A DNA stretch of 64,000 nucleotides from Cryptomeria japonica (taxonomy: Eukaryota; Streptophyta; Pinopsida; Cupressales; Cupressaceae), in contig NC_081409.1 in the NCBI RefSeq assembly GCF_030272615.1, positions 203,795,949-203,859,948 on the forward strand, given 5' to 3'. Both the position numbers and the translations under genes were made by a program. Each line of letters opens with the position of its first letter. Position 1 is the first letter of the stretch. The notes beneath the pieces were generated by a model. The model saw nothing but the letters and a program-made list of their open reading frames with translations, was not told the DNA's origin and made no database searches. Positions 1 to 11,406 of this stretch are shown here, one piece after another.

Positions 1-1
1 C

Positions 2-937
2 CAAATTCATGGTAACCTCATACATGTACCGGCACAAGAGTTGCAACCATTCACTATATCTTGGCCTTTTTGTCAATGGGGACTTGATCTAGTGCGAAAA
101 ATCCATCCTTCCTCGTCAAATGGGCACAAGTTCATCATCATGGCCACTGAGTACTTCAACAAACGGATTGAGGCAGTTCCATTAACTACAGTCATCAACA
201 AACAAATCGCTTCCTTCATTCTAAATTACTTCATCTGTCGATATGACATCCCTCATTCTATTATCACAGATAATGGAAGACCTTTCAAAAATCAAGATGT
301 CCAAGAGATTTGTGAGCAATTCCATATCCAACATTGCTTTTCGACACCTTATTATCCATAAGGGAATGGCCAAGTAGAGGCCTCAAACAAGACAATCTTC
401 AAAATCCTCAAAAAGACAGTGAATGATGCCAAAAAAGACTGGCATGTCCAGCTCAAACCTGCACTTTGGGCTTATAAAACAAGTATCTACACACCTATAG
501 GAGCTACACCATACTCATTGGTGTATGGATCAAAATTTGTTTTACCTATTGAGGTAGAGATTTCGTCACTCTGGGTATCCTTGAAATGCCTCATTCCAGA
601 TGAGGAATATCAAGTCAATAGGTTGCAAGAGCTAGAGTTGTTTGATGAATGTCACCAATGTGCCTTTGATCATCTCAAGTCATATCAACAAAGAATTTTC
701 AGAAGCTATAATCACAAGGTCATCCCAAGGGATTTCAAAATTGGTGATTTGGTCCAAAAGGAAAATTCCAAAAATCAGCAAGATCGAGAAAAGAAAGGGA
801 AATTTGAATCCAACTGGCTGGGGCCCTTTGTTACCATATCAACTTACAGATCAGGAGAATATTAGTTGTCAACTTTAGAAGGGGATGTTCTCGACGAACC
901 AACCAACAACATCCATCTGAAGAAGTTCTGTGCTTGA
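2..937 (+). pseudogene. Ty3/gypsy (Tat-lineage) integrase remnant, element A
   Basis: This is the integrase core and C-terminal part of a Ty3/gypsy polyprotein, which joins retrotransposon cDNA to chromosomal DNA. The reading frame is open from the window's left edge and continues in one frame to a TGA at 935-937. The first acidic residue lies in GLDLV, the second in TDNG and the third in GQVEAS, so the D-D-E triad is still visible. A TAA at 359-361 interrupts the conserved YYP-GNG motif and a TAG at 863-865 interrupts the C-terminus, so it cannot be functional. It aligns by eye along its whole length with the integrase of element B near 13900-14828, including the ESNWLGP motif. Everything upstream (RT, gag) lies outside the window. 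Family assignment is strong; the Tat lineage is inferred from similarity to element B. Confidence 0.88.
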
Positions 938-2127
938 GTCATCCAATGCATGGATCAAGCAAAAATGCAAAAATAAAATAAAAATCAGAAGAAAAAAAAT
1001 ACAAAAAAGTGAAAAACAATAAAAAAGTGCAATAAAAACAAGTGGTGAAAACTTGGCAACATGCGCCACTTGTGAGAGAGAAGCTCCTCTATCTATTAAT
1101 ACTCATCTGATCTAAGCCCATAGCCACCACAGAACACTTATACATATAGTGTTATCCTGGATATACTTAGCATAGTCACTATCCCTGATTATCTGAATCA
1201 GTTATCTTAATCATATCCCACCATGGCTTGGTGATCAGTGTAAATATCCATATCGAAGTAGTATCAAAAGCAAGGGGCAAAATCCTAACCTCGCTAGAGG
1301 CATTTCACCTTGAGGGTTTTAGACATTAGGCCAAACACGTAGCAAGACAACAAGTATCAGAAAAACCAACAGTAACCACAACAAAGAAAGAGGCTAGACA
1401 TCAAGGAATTGAACTGATTTGAACTGAACAAAAGATCTATTTGCAAGATGTAAACTTGACAAGAATACATTTCAGATAACATGCATGCTTACTTATGGTT
1501 GTTGATTTTTTCCTATCATATCTCCTAAGAGACTCAAGGATGTATCAACAACTAGAGAATCGAGGAAGTAATATGATGTTTTATTTGTCTATTGTTTGGG
1601 AGTGAAGTCTTCTACTATGAAAATTTGTCTTGCGACATGATCGGGTAACATATCACTAAAGACATTTCGGATTTGTATAGGACAAAGGTTAACTATTGTC
1701 TGTTTTATGCAAGCAACACTCAGGTCATCTTGGTTCAATTATACCTTGATGCTTGTGTCATCTTGAAATATCAAAATCCATGTAAGTTATACTCAAGTCA
1801 TTATGGTTTAATTATACCATGATGTTTGTATCAATTTTCAACAAATCAAGGCTCGATGATGAAAACAAGGGAAGCATTGGCACTTTCATCAAAATAGATG
1901 GAAACATTTGGGAACGAGAATGCATTAGCATCATTAGTATCATTTCATTATCATTATCATTTTAATCTTGCATTAGGTTGCATATCATTTTTAATCTGGC
2001 ATTAGTATCATTTCATTATAATTATCATATTAATCTGGCATTAGGTTGCACATCATTATCATGTTAATATTGCATATAGGTACATTCGCGTTATCATTTT
2101 AAAATAGCATTCGATTGCATTATCATC

Positions 2128-2310
2128 TCATGTCATACATCATACACATCATTTCCAAGATACATATCACATCATACCTCTCATTTTCAAGATACATCTC
2201 ATATCATACATCATACATCTCATTTTCAAGATACATCTCACATCATACATCTCATTTTCAAGATAAATCTCATTTTAAAGATACATCTCATCATCATCAT
2301 CTAGTCACAT
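2128..2310 (+). repeat. Short-period tandem repeat (CATCTCATTTTCAAGATA type)
   Basis: About five degenerate copies of a roughly 35-40 bp unit contain CATCTCATTTTCAAGATACA followed by a variable number of CATCATACAT motifs. It lies in the 3' UTR of element A. Confidence 0.75.
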
Positions 2311-2405
2311 TCATCATTGCATCCCTCGCATGCATATGTATCGCATCATCATGGAATATTTCTTCACTTTCATATCTTCATCATTCATCCAAATCTCATC
2401 TATCA

Positions 2406-2705
2406 TGTCTCATACAGGATGTATCTTTCCTGAAACCAGACATTTTGATCAAGTCTTATACAAGATATATCGTTCCTGAAACCAGACCTTTTAATCATCT
2501 TTTTCTTATACATGAGGTGTCATTCCTGAAACTAGACTTGATCTCAATCTTATCAATTCTATCATGTCTTATACAGTATGTATCTTTCCTAAAACTAGAT
2601 GTTTTGATCATGTCTTATACAGGATATATCGTTCCTAAAACTAGACGTTTTGATCATCTTTGTCTTATACAGGAGATGTCATTCCTGAAACCATACTTAA
2701 TCTCA
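2406..2705 (+). repeat. About 50-bp tandem repeat, six copies, with three-unit higher order
   Basis: Six units each carry TCTTATACA followed by a variable trinucleotide, TTCCTGAAACCAGAC or a variant, and a TTTTGATCA-like tail. Units 1-3 and 4-6 resemble each other position by position (rGTATCTTTCCT, ATATCGTTCCT, GTGTCATTCCT or GATGTCATTCCT), giving a higher-order period of about 165 bp. Confidence 0.75.
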
Positions 2706-2859
2706 ATTTGATCAATCTTATCAATCCAATCAATCTAATCAATCTTGTCAAACCCATGCATGTCATCAACTATCCACTCTTCTATCTTTCAAATAGCTTT
2801 CTTCTTCTTTTGAGAGATCATTCATGCCTTTAGTGCATGAACGATCTCCCAAGGGGGCA

Positions 2860-3355
2860 TTATCATATCAAATCTCCATATCAATTTCATATCGACACCA
2901 ACTTCGTATCAACTTTTCATATCAAATCAATTCTTCATATCTAGGGCATCATATCGAATCTCGACATCAATTTTATATCAATCTCGTATTGAAACCAGCT
3001 TCATATCAACTTTTAATATCAAATCAGTTCTTCATATCTAGGGCATCATATCAGTCTCATATCGACACCAGCTTCATATCAACTTTTCATATCAAATCAA
3101 TTCTTCATATCTGGGGCATCATATCGAATCTCAACATCAATTTCATATCAGTCTCATATCGACACCAGCTTCATATCGACTCTTCATATCAAATCAATTC
3201 TTCGTATCTAGGGCATCAAATTGAATCTCGACATCAATTCCATATTAGTCTCATATCAACTTTTTATATCGAATCAATTCTTCATATCTGGGGCATCATA
3301 TCGACAAATTTGACGACAACATTATCATATTGAATCTCCATATCAATCTCATATC
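2860..3355 (+). repeat. About 98-bp CATATC-rich tandem repeat, element A
   Basis: Five or so copies of a unit contain AGCTTCATATCAACTTTTC, ATTCTTCATATCTAGGGC and ATATCGAATCTCGACATC. Unit starts near 2898, 2996, 3068, 3166 and 3250 give spacings of about 98, 72, 98 and 84 bp. The same repeat type resumes at 18734 on the far side of element B, which is key evidence that the two stretches were once continuous. Confidence 0.8.
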
Positions 3356-3360
3356 ATCTT

Positions 3361-4821
3361 TGTAGTCACATAAATTTGTCCAGTTTAATTAAATGAATAT
3401 TTCTTATTTATTTGATTAAAAATCCACTAGCCATCAGTTAATTAAATTAATATTTAAATTAATTCATCTTCAAACATTCTCCTATTAATTAAATAAATTA
3501 TTCAATTTATTTTAATTAATTCATTAAACCAAATTCACAATCAATTAAACAAATAAATTCTATTTATTTAATTTAATCCCCTTTCCTCTTTTAAATAAAT
3601 TAAATAAAACATTTATTTAAATCATTAAAATCCCCCCACTTGCATTTTCCCAAAAATGCAACTTGCACCTATTTGTTGAAATAAATGGATTTTATTTTAA
3701 TAAAAATCCTATTTTCCCTCACCCACCAAACCCACTTGCAATCCTAACCCCCTTCCTAAATTCTTCTAGAACCTATCTAATCCTAATCAATTAACCTAAT
3801 CTATCCCCTAATTATTGTCACATTCCTAAGCAACTTGGAGTCACTTCTCAAAGGCTTCAAAGTCTTTGAAAAGCATTTAATGCTTTGTGTGTTCAACAAT
3901 CTAACCTCCAAAGTCTTCCAAAACCACTAATGGCTCTTACATAACCATTTATGGTTAGTTCAACTTGCACTCATGTGTCTCCTCAAGTATTTATTGCTTT
4001 GACCATGGTTATCCCTTTTGCCTTTGCATAAGAATTTATCCATTGGATAAAAGCTTTATTCTTTGAATAAAGAATTTATCCATTCAACCTAACCTTGACC
4101 TTAACTCCCAAGTTAACTCTCAGGTCATGTCAAGTATTTAATGCTTATTCCCTCTCCTCTCAACCTATCTCAAATTGACACTTGTCATCTTGAGATTGGG
4201 TTGAAAGCCTTTACAAGGATTGAATATCATTCAATCTTGACCTTTGTTGAGATTATTCAATCTCAACCATCCATTGCTCCATTTTACCTATAAATAGAGC
4301 TCACATTCCTCATTTTCAAATCCTCGAGCATTTAGCATTCATAGTCATAATCCGGAAAACTTGTATGCATTTAATCTATAGAGAATTTTAGAGAGCATTT
4401 AGTATAAATCAACTAATATATATTGTTATTTTGACCTAAAATAAATCATTTTAGCATTATAGCATCTAATATTAGCTTGTTCACATTTGCATAATATTTT
4501 AGACTAATCATCTACAATCTTGAACCTCCATAAACATCCATAGTGCAAAAAGATGTTGAGAGCTACACTAATTTGGAACTTGGAGAGGAGAGGAACAAGG
4601 GAGAAGGAGCTAAGAGCATGTTAGGAGGTATTTGGAGATGCCTCGTTATATTTACTTTCCTAGTTAAATATTCTTTCATGTTTTTGGTGTCTCTTTTGAT
4701 ATGCCTGCTTAGGTTAATCTTTGGTTGAATAACACTAACTTTAACAGTTGTTTTTTGTTGTTTGTGTGTGTTATACCACCACAGGTTTTAATCTAGCATT
4801 GTTAGTTTTTGCAGAGCATCA
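3361..4821 (+). repeat. 5' LTR of element B
   Basis: It runs from TGTAGTCACA to GAGCATCA, a TG...CA structure 1461 bp long. Its downstream half (from about 4107) is repeated at 18051-18733. The first 300 bp are AATTAA-rich, as in the other LTRs of this family in the window (18919 onward; 27940 downward). A TATA box lies at 4288-4298. The 61-codon open frame at 4543-4728 is duplicated in the 3' LTR and is not regarded as a gene. Confidence 0.88.
4287..4299 (+). promoter_or_regulatory. TATA box of element B 5' LTR
   Basis: CCTATAAATAGAGC matches the plant TATA consensus and sits about 530 bp before the LTR end. The same motif occurs at the corresponding point of the 3' LTR (18230-18242). It would mark the U3/R boundary region of the element's promoter. 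Confidence 0.7.
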
Positions 4822-4841
4822 TTTGGTGAACCCGACGTGAA
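4822..4841 (+). other. Primer-binding-site-like sequence of element B
   Basis: TTTGGTGAACCCGACGTGAA begins directly after the LTR terminus, where minus-strand priming occurs. It contains TGG, as expected for a site complementary to a tRNA 3' CCA end. I could not assign the tRNA with confidence. Confidence 0.65.
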
Positions 4842-6578
4842 TCAAACATACAACCTTCTTTCTTTTTAAAAAAAAATTAGCTTTCTTTCTTTTCTTTTCT
4901 TTTCTTTTTTAGCTTTCTTTCTTTTTTTAAAAAATAAACCTTTTTAGTTAGTTGCTTAGAATGTTTTTTTTTATTATTATTAAATGGTTTCTTTTTTAGA
5001 ATAGACTTTTAAATTAGTTGTTTAAATTTTATTTTTTTAAATTAGTCTTTTAGAATTTTTATTTTTTTTAAGTTTCTTAAAATAGTTTTTATTTAAAATT
5101 AGATTTATTTTTTTAAGTAGTCTTTAAATTAAGATTTTTCTAAATTAGTCTTTCATTTAGTTCTAATTTAGATTTCAAAATAGTTTTTAATTTAGTTTTT
5201 GATTAGATTTAAATTAGTTTTATTAATTTAGATCTAATTTGTTTATTAGTGTGATTTGTGTTAATATGATTAATTTAATTTTGGGTTTACATCTTGTGCA
5301 GGACATAAGGAGCATCTTTCTAACATATTGTTGCAGGTGTTGAAAGTGTCAAATTTGCAAATTTTTCCTTAACATGATCTAATTGGAAAAATTGATCAAT
5401 CCTAGGATAGTCATTCACATTGTCTTCATTTTGCTATCTGGTTCTAAAAATGAACATACACATTGCTATCTTGGATTAAAACGAACTATCATTTTTGCAA
5501 TCTTGGCTAAAACAAATATTCACATCTTGCAATATGGGCTAAAAAGAACAATCAACTTGTTTTGTTTTGTATAGAGATTTACTTCAAGCAAACGTGCTTT
5601 TTATTAAGTTGACCAGAATTTCATTTTTCCTAGTTTACTCTACATATTGCCTTTGAAGTTAAAAAGAACATCATGGTTGTTGGAGCAACATCTCCAAATA
5701 GATAAAACATCATTGCAATGACAAGTTAAAAAGAACAAGTGTATTTTGTGTTTGGCACACTTGTGCAAAAGAGTTTGTTGAGTGGTCCTACTTCTAACAC
5801 ACACTATCCTGTCCCTTGGCTTTCATAGTCCTAGGTGCAAGAGAAAAGTGTTAGTAACACTCGAGTTTTATCTTTTTAAGAGAGGTCTGCCAAGAGATCG
5901 ATCACTCTTGGGAATGACCTTGCGCGGTAAATCCTTTGAGCCACTATAGAAATCAGGTGAGAGTGAAAGCTGTAGCCTTGGGTATAGTTGTTCCTATAGT
6001 GTAACTTGTCGAAATGACAAATGGGCCCCACCACAAGTTATAAGGCTCTTAAGTGAGTCACTGCAGAATGAATTTATGTCCAAAAACATCAAAAATTACT
6101 AAACACCTTTAAGTAGTAGCCCACTCGTTCTATTGATTGAGGATATTTGTGATAAATTCAGTGCAAGAGCATAGATGGTTTTGCTCCCAAGATACTCACC
6201 ATACATATTTCCTTGAGTAGAAACATAGCTTTTTGAAAAGTCACTTGTGGCTTCATGAAAGTGATGACTCCCCCATCATAGGGATCATCTATTTGTTATG
6301 CTCATGCAAGACTTAGTATATCACATCCTTACCTGCCATAGCGGGATTCATAATGTATGTAGTACCAAAGTCGAAGAAATATCAAGATGTGGGCTGAAAT
6401 TATCGCAACTGGCCATTTGACCTTAGGGATAAAGAGTGTTTGAAGTGTTTTCATTTTAGTCAAAACCAAGTGCAAATTGAGCCGACTTCAGGCTTTGAAA
6501 AAAAATACCTAAAATACACTTAAAGGAAAGGGTCATAAAAAGTCCAAGGATTGGGTTGATCTAGACCCATACTCATTT
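4842..6578 (+). other. Untranslated leader of element B
   Basis: The first 450 bp are strongly T-rich with repeated TTTTAAATTAG-like words. The rest (5300-6578) has mixed composition with no convincing coding frame; a 63-codon frame at 5383-5574 looks fortuitous. Long leaders are known in Tat-lineage elements. Confidence 0.6.
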
Positions 6579-7118
6579 GTGCCTTTGAGGCAACATTCTT
6601 GTGTTTGTGTGCTTGCTTTGTTTTCTTGTCAAAGAAACATCATAAAATCCAAAATTCAGAACAAGTATTCATGCAACCAAACATTTTCAAAAGCAACCAA
6701 AAGATCAAAAACAAAGAGAAGAGTATTAAACTATATGACCATTCTTCACATCTTGAGAAAGAAGAATCTTCATCAACACATAAACTTGAAAAGAAGACAG
6801 TTAAGCTCAAAGGCTTTGATCAAAAGGAGGAAATTCTTCTATCTAAATAGACAAATCTTTGTCTCTCATCGAGCTTTTCTACGTCACATGCGTCTATACC
6901 TTCAAGGGAAATCAAACAAATTTGATCTAGAGTCATTAAACCGCAGAGCTTTTATGCAATATAGAGCTTTGAGTTATCACAAAAACCAAGGAGGCAAGAT
7001 CAATCCCAACTTCTTTCCATACATTTGTATCACATACAACGTAGCTCGAGAAATGCCATCAACGCCTGAAAGAGAAGAGGTAGAATTTGTTCCATATGTG
7101 ACACAAAGCTTTTATTGA
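6579..7118 (+). CDS. Leader reading frame upstream of gag, unknown product
   Basis: A 179-codon frame ends about 430 bp before the gag start. The predicted protein is basic (rich in K, R and H), with a Cys-rich N-terminus (CVCVLALFSC, about residues 8-17) and no domain I recognise. Some Tat/Ogre-type elements carry an extra ORF of unknown function upstream of gag, and the position here fits that (established knowledge). It is uninterrupted although the downstream gag-pol of the same element is full of stops, which could mean the frame is real or simply that it is fortuitous. Both the start codon and coding status are uncertain. Confidence 0.3.
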   Translation: MPLRQHSCVCVLALFSCQRNIIKSKIQNKYSCNQTFSKATKRSKTKRRVLNYMTILHILRKKNLHQHINLKRRQLSSKALIKRRKFFYLNRQIFVSHRAFLRHMRLYLQGKSNKFDLESLNRRAFMQYRALSYHKNQGGKINPNFFPYICITYNVAREMPSTPEREEVEFVPYVTQSFY

Positions 7119-7550
7119 AGTTAAACATTTCATCCATTTCTCACCTTCACATCATCACTTCATTTCAACTCTTAAAACATTAAGAGGTTCTTGTCCTAAG
7201 TTCTCTTTTGGATATTGCTTGAATCAAACACAACAAATCACTTTTTAGATTGTTTCTACATCTAGGATAAACTGATCCTAAGAAACATATTTGCGCAGAT
7301 TAAAACTAGTATATGAGTGAATCCTCTCATTACTAGGTAGTTAAGTCTGTAACACATCTTAGGATTTCTCTAAACCTTATCACATCAAACTTTATCAAAC
7401 ATAACAAGCAATTCAAGAAAGAATTTTGGTCATATCTACCTTTAAGTGTTAGAGATCCATATGCAAAAAACTTCACCAAACATCAATCTTTCATTTCATC
7501 AACAACTCGTCATCATTTTCACCCAACTTCAACAAAAACTTATAAACAAA

Positions 7551-9320
7551 ATGGCTCATACCCGATCATGGTCAAGACAACGAGAAATAGAAATTGAAGA
7601 AGAAGAGGAGGACAATATCAATGAATTTCAAGAAGCACTTGGAGGAAATGCAAATGACGAAAACCCAAGTACTCCTACTCCTGCAATAATAGAAAGGGCA
7701 CAACACAACCCTCTCTTTAACAAACTTTTTGACGAAATACTCAGGAGCAATGCAAATGCTCACTTTTTAAAGCTTGCTCAAGAAGGAGCTAAACTCCCCT
7801 TTGACTTTGATCTTGCACAACTAAGACAAGCATCAAAATGACAGAGTCGCAATGAGGATGAAAGAGGTAGAGATCGCATCAGATATAACATTCCTCAAGG
7901 TAATTCACCACCTCCTCCTCCTCCAAATGACATAGAGATGTTGCGGCAACAAGTTGAAAATCTCGCCCAACAACTTCGCAGTGGCGTAAAGACTAATCAA
8001 TTTTCACTCAATGACATTTGTCCCTATCCCTTTGATAGGAATCTTTATATGCCACCTTTTCCATGAGGGTTTGAAACACCCAAGTTTGAAAAGTATAGAG
8101 GGAAAGGAGATCCTCGCGATCATGTCAAAGAATTCCATTCAGCTTGCCTCGAAGTGGCATACGAGGATACATACCTAATGTGCCTTTTTCCCCAAAGCTT
8201 GGGAGGAACAACCACATCATGGTTTTCCCGATTACCAGGTGGCATTAGGACATTTGAGGAACTCATCCAGAAGTTCCTAGCACATTACTCACATAACATT
8301 AAACATGATATCACCATGGCTGATCTGTGTAACACTAAACAAAAACCAGGTGAACTTTTCTTAGTCTTCCTGCAACGATGGTGTTAGATATCTAGCAGAC
8401 GTTCTCTTCAGTTACCAGAACAAGAACTAGTCAAAATATTTATTTCCAACTTAAATGAAGAAATGGAATTTCACCTGGATGTAAAAGACATAGATTCTTT
8501 CAATGACATGATCACCAAAGGCTTGAAATGTGAGCAGGCTCTCATCAAGAAAGGACTTATCAAAATCTACAATGAACCAAAGGATGGCCCTCATCCACGC
8601 TTCAATAGTGACAAACCAAACTTCTGGAACAAAAACAAAAATGTTGTCAACGACGGGGTTGTGGATGCCAGAACTATCAAAAGTGCGCAACCTGTAGTCC
8701 GATTTGCAGGATAGAATCCCCCACCCAAGACTAACACAGTTTCTCCTCCAAATCAAGGCCGCATCACATCTCAAGATGAACCCAGACAACGTCAACAAAA
8801 ACCAAAGCGAATGTACACTCCCTTAGGGGAACCCATCGAAATAGTAATACAACAGTTGGTTTCTCAAAACTTGGTAACCATACCCAAAACATCAAACTAT
8901 GAACCTCAAGTAAAACCTTCATGGTGGAGGGATATTGAACATTGAGATTTCCATCAAGGGAGAGGACATAAGACAAGTAATTGTCACAGATTGAAAGATC
9001 TTATTCAGGATCTTATTGATTGAGGTGAAATCGAAATCGAAGGACATGACCCAAAGACAATAAACAATGATCCTCTCATGTTTAAAAATCCACTTCCATC
9101 ACATGATCAAAGGGGTCCTTCCACTTCAGGGAGAAACATAGATACTACCGATTATAGGCAAGCAACATATAATTATACTGTGAATCACCTATATGATGCC
9201 AGTGAACAAATTGCAACTATTACCATCAAAAATCCCAGCTCCACTTGCAATGTTGTTACATGTCGCGACAAGATTACCATAAAAGCAGCTCCACAAGGCA
9301 CCATGTCTATCCCAAAGTAG
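7551..9320 (+). pseudogene. gag of element B, with multiple in-frame stops
   Basis: This encodes the structural Gag protein that packages retrotransposon RNA. I start it at ATG 7551 (context AACAAAATGGC, product MAHTRSWSRQ), which lies 35 codons inside a longer open frame. All pieces share one frame: an acidic N-terminus (EIEIEEEEED), a Retrotrans_gag-type core at about 8080-8560 (KYRGKGDPRDHVKEF, TTTSWFSRLP) and a degenerate zinc-knuckle-like segment near 8940-9000 (FHQGRGHKTSNC). In-frame stops occur at 7839, near 8064, at 8385, at 8712, near 8943, near 9021 and at 9318. Most could be C-to-T changes of Gln, Arg or Trp codons. No product is expected. Confidence 0.85.
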
Positions 9321-10664
9321 TATAACCTTGTGGACTAGTTAGACAAAACGCCCACACTAATATCTATCTTAGAACTATTACGCCTATCTCCATCCCATAA
9401 AACAATTTTGGATCAAGCTCTCCAAGAGGCATCAGTCCCTGCAAATTTGAACACAGATCAGTTCCAAGCCATGGTTGGAAATATAAGGTCATCACCTTGT
9501 CTCACTTTCTCTGAAAGTGACAACTCATCCTTCCAGCAACCTCATAACGCCTCACTATGCATTGAAGGGTTTATTAACCAGCATAGGATCAAGCGAGCAT
9601 TGATCGATAATGGAGCAGGCCTGAATATTTGTACACTGCAATTGGTCACAACTTTGGGATATGCCATTGAATCCGTGGATCCTCGCAAGATGATCACAAT
9701 CAAAGGTTATGATGATGCAGAGCGTTCATCCAAAGGAGTTGTTTTATTACCAATCTGAGTGGGCCCTATGGTGAAGCACATCATATGTCAGGTTCTGGAC
9801 CTTCCTCTTCCATATAATTTGTTGTTGGGGAGACCTTGGATACACGCCATGCAAGTTGTTCCATCCACTTACCATCAGTGTATCAAGTTCCCACATAATG
9901 GTGTAGAAATCACAATCCTGGGCGATGCAAACCCCTTTGCATATTGTCATAACATAAGTCATCAACCAGAGATTACCATTCCCAACAATAGAGAAGCCAT
10001 CTCCTCCATGTCATACATAAGTCTAGCTTCCTTCTCTAGTTCAAACACTATTATACCCAAGCAAGAAAAGCTCAAGATGAAAATTGCAGAGGAAGGTCTG
10101 GGAGAATACAATCTAAGCCAACTCTTTTGTGTTGGACAAATGCCTGCTTCTCCTAAAACACATGGCAAACCTCAACAAGTACTTCAAACGGCAGTGGTTA
10201 AACCAGCATGTGCATTGACACCTTTCATCCTTGGAAAGAGTCAAGAAGAGGAAACCAAAGATGAAGATGTAGCAAAATGGATCTATAAGGATCCTATCAC
10301 CACCGACATTTCGCAAGCTCGGCTTCCCACAGATCAATATGGCAAAGGTCTTCTCATTATGCAAAGAATGGGATATGATGGTCAAAGTGCTTTGGGGTAT
10401 TGTAAACAAGGGTGACATGAGCCACTACTGCCGGAATTGCAACCCAAAGACAATGCAGGCTTAGGTTTTCAAAACGAGATCTTTCCTAAGCTCAGATTCA
10501 AAGGGAAACCCAGCAAACCACTATATCAACCTACTACAAAGAGACCGCCCTTGATTATAAAAGCAGCACCCCAGAACATCACAACTGTCCCATTGAAACT
10601 AAAGATCCCAGCAAAATTGTCGGCAACGCCAGTCGTCCCATCAATCAACCAACAACACCATTAG
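9321..10664 (+). pseudogene. Protease and G-patch-like region of element B
   Basis: It continues in the gag frame. The aspartic protease region is recognised by RALIDNGAGLNI (about 9594-9630), where DNGA replaces the usual D[ST]GA, and by YNLLLGRPWIHAM (about 9816-9850), the conserved LLGRPW flap-side motif of plant Ty3 proteases. Downstream, 10338-10412 encodes GKGLLIMQRMGYDGQSALGY, and GLGF follows at about 10458-10470. This has the Gly-rich spacing of a G-patch domain. Stops near 9339, at 9756-9758 and at 10413-10415 break the frame. The corresponding segment of the reverse-strand element at the right edge shows the same order. Plant Tat elements and some retroviral proteases are known to carry a G-patch near this point. 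Confidence 0.82.
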
Positions 10665-11371
10665 TAGCAGCATCAAAGACACCCCTAGCAGCAGCAACTG
10701 TACCCGAACCCATCGCAGTATTTTTGACATCAGCAGTTCTAGTAGAAGCAGCAGAGTCAATGCTACCAATGTTACCCGTATCAGATTCATTGATCCCCAT
10801 AATCCTTCCTGCAGCACCGATCATACCTGTAGTATTTGACTCAAAGGATATCCCAATACGGTACAGTGACCGGTTACTAGAAAGTGACTCATAAATTGAC
10901 TCACATGAGTGGGAATTTGATTTAGTACAGCTTAACACTTCAAATGAGGAAGACACATCACTACCTCCACCCCACAAAGACATCCCTGTTTACGGAGAAG
11001 CACATATAAAGACTTCTTGGGTTCCTAAGCTGGAAACATCTTCCACAGACTCTATGTCTCATCCTACGCTTGATTCTGACAGGGAGAGTACCATCGATGA
11101 CCTTCACTATAACGTCTTAACCCTCACTGATACATCTAATGAACTTAACCTAATCGATGAAGTAATGCCCATTATCCATCCTGAACTCATCCAATGGAAC
11201 CAACCTAATCCCCCATGTCTTGACCACTTCCAAAACAATGAGTCGATTATTGACTTCTTGGACTTATGGGATAACATACCAAGCGGGGATCACAAAGTTG
11301 GATTCGCCATAGAACTTAATAGCGCAACACACTTTGGGGCGGATGCCAAACCTTTTAGCTGCAAAATATAA
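10649..11371 (+). pseudogene. Low-complexity linker between protease/G-patch and RT, element B
   Basis: The reading frame shifts here by one phase relative to gag-pro. The first part (10649-10900) is Pro/Ala/Val-rich; the second (11054-11371) is acidic and Asp/Asn-rich. One stop (TAA at 10892-10894) lies between them. It has no domain I recognise and probably corresponds to the variable spacer of the polyprotein. Confidence 0.5.
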
Positions 11372-11406
11372 CAATAAAGCATGGATCTTCCAGTGAAAAC
11401 CACACC

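Larger units (their letters stand above)
938..3360 (+). other. 3' untranslated region of element A (left part)
   Basis: This is non-coding DNA between the integrase stop and the point where element B is inserted. It begins with an A-rich stretch (960-1040) and a short segment around 1040-1090 (GAAAACTTGGCAAC) that matches the start of element B's 3' UTR near 15001. From about 2128 it becomes a succession of tandem-repeat blocks, listed separately. The open frames at 2115-2711 and 2824-3333 are repeat-driven translations (rich in H, S, Y and I) and I do not regard them as genes. Confidence 0.7.

Noticed and set aside
2115-3333. Two long plus-strand open frames (198 and 169 codons)
   Set aside because: They are translations of tandem repeats in the 3' UTR of element A, with biased H/S/Y/I composition and no domain.
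4543-4728. 61-codon frame found twice (also at 18456-18641)
   Set aside because: The duplication is explained by the two LTRs of element B. The frame is short and has no family match I know.
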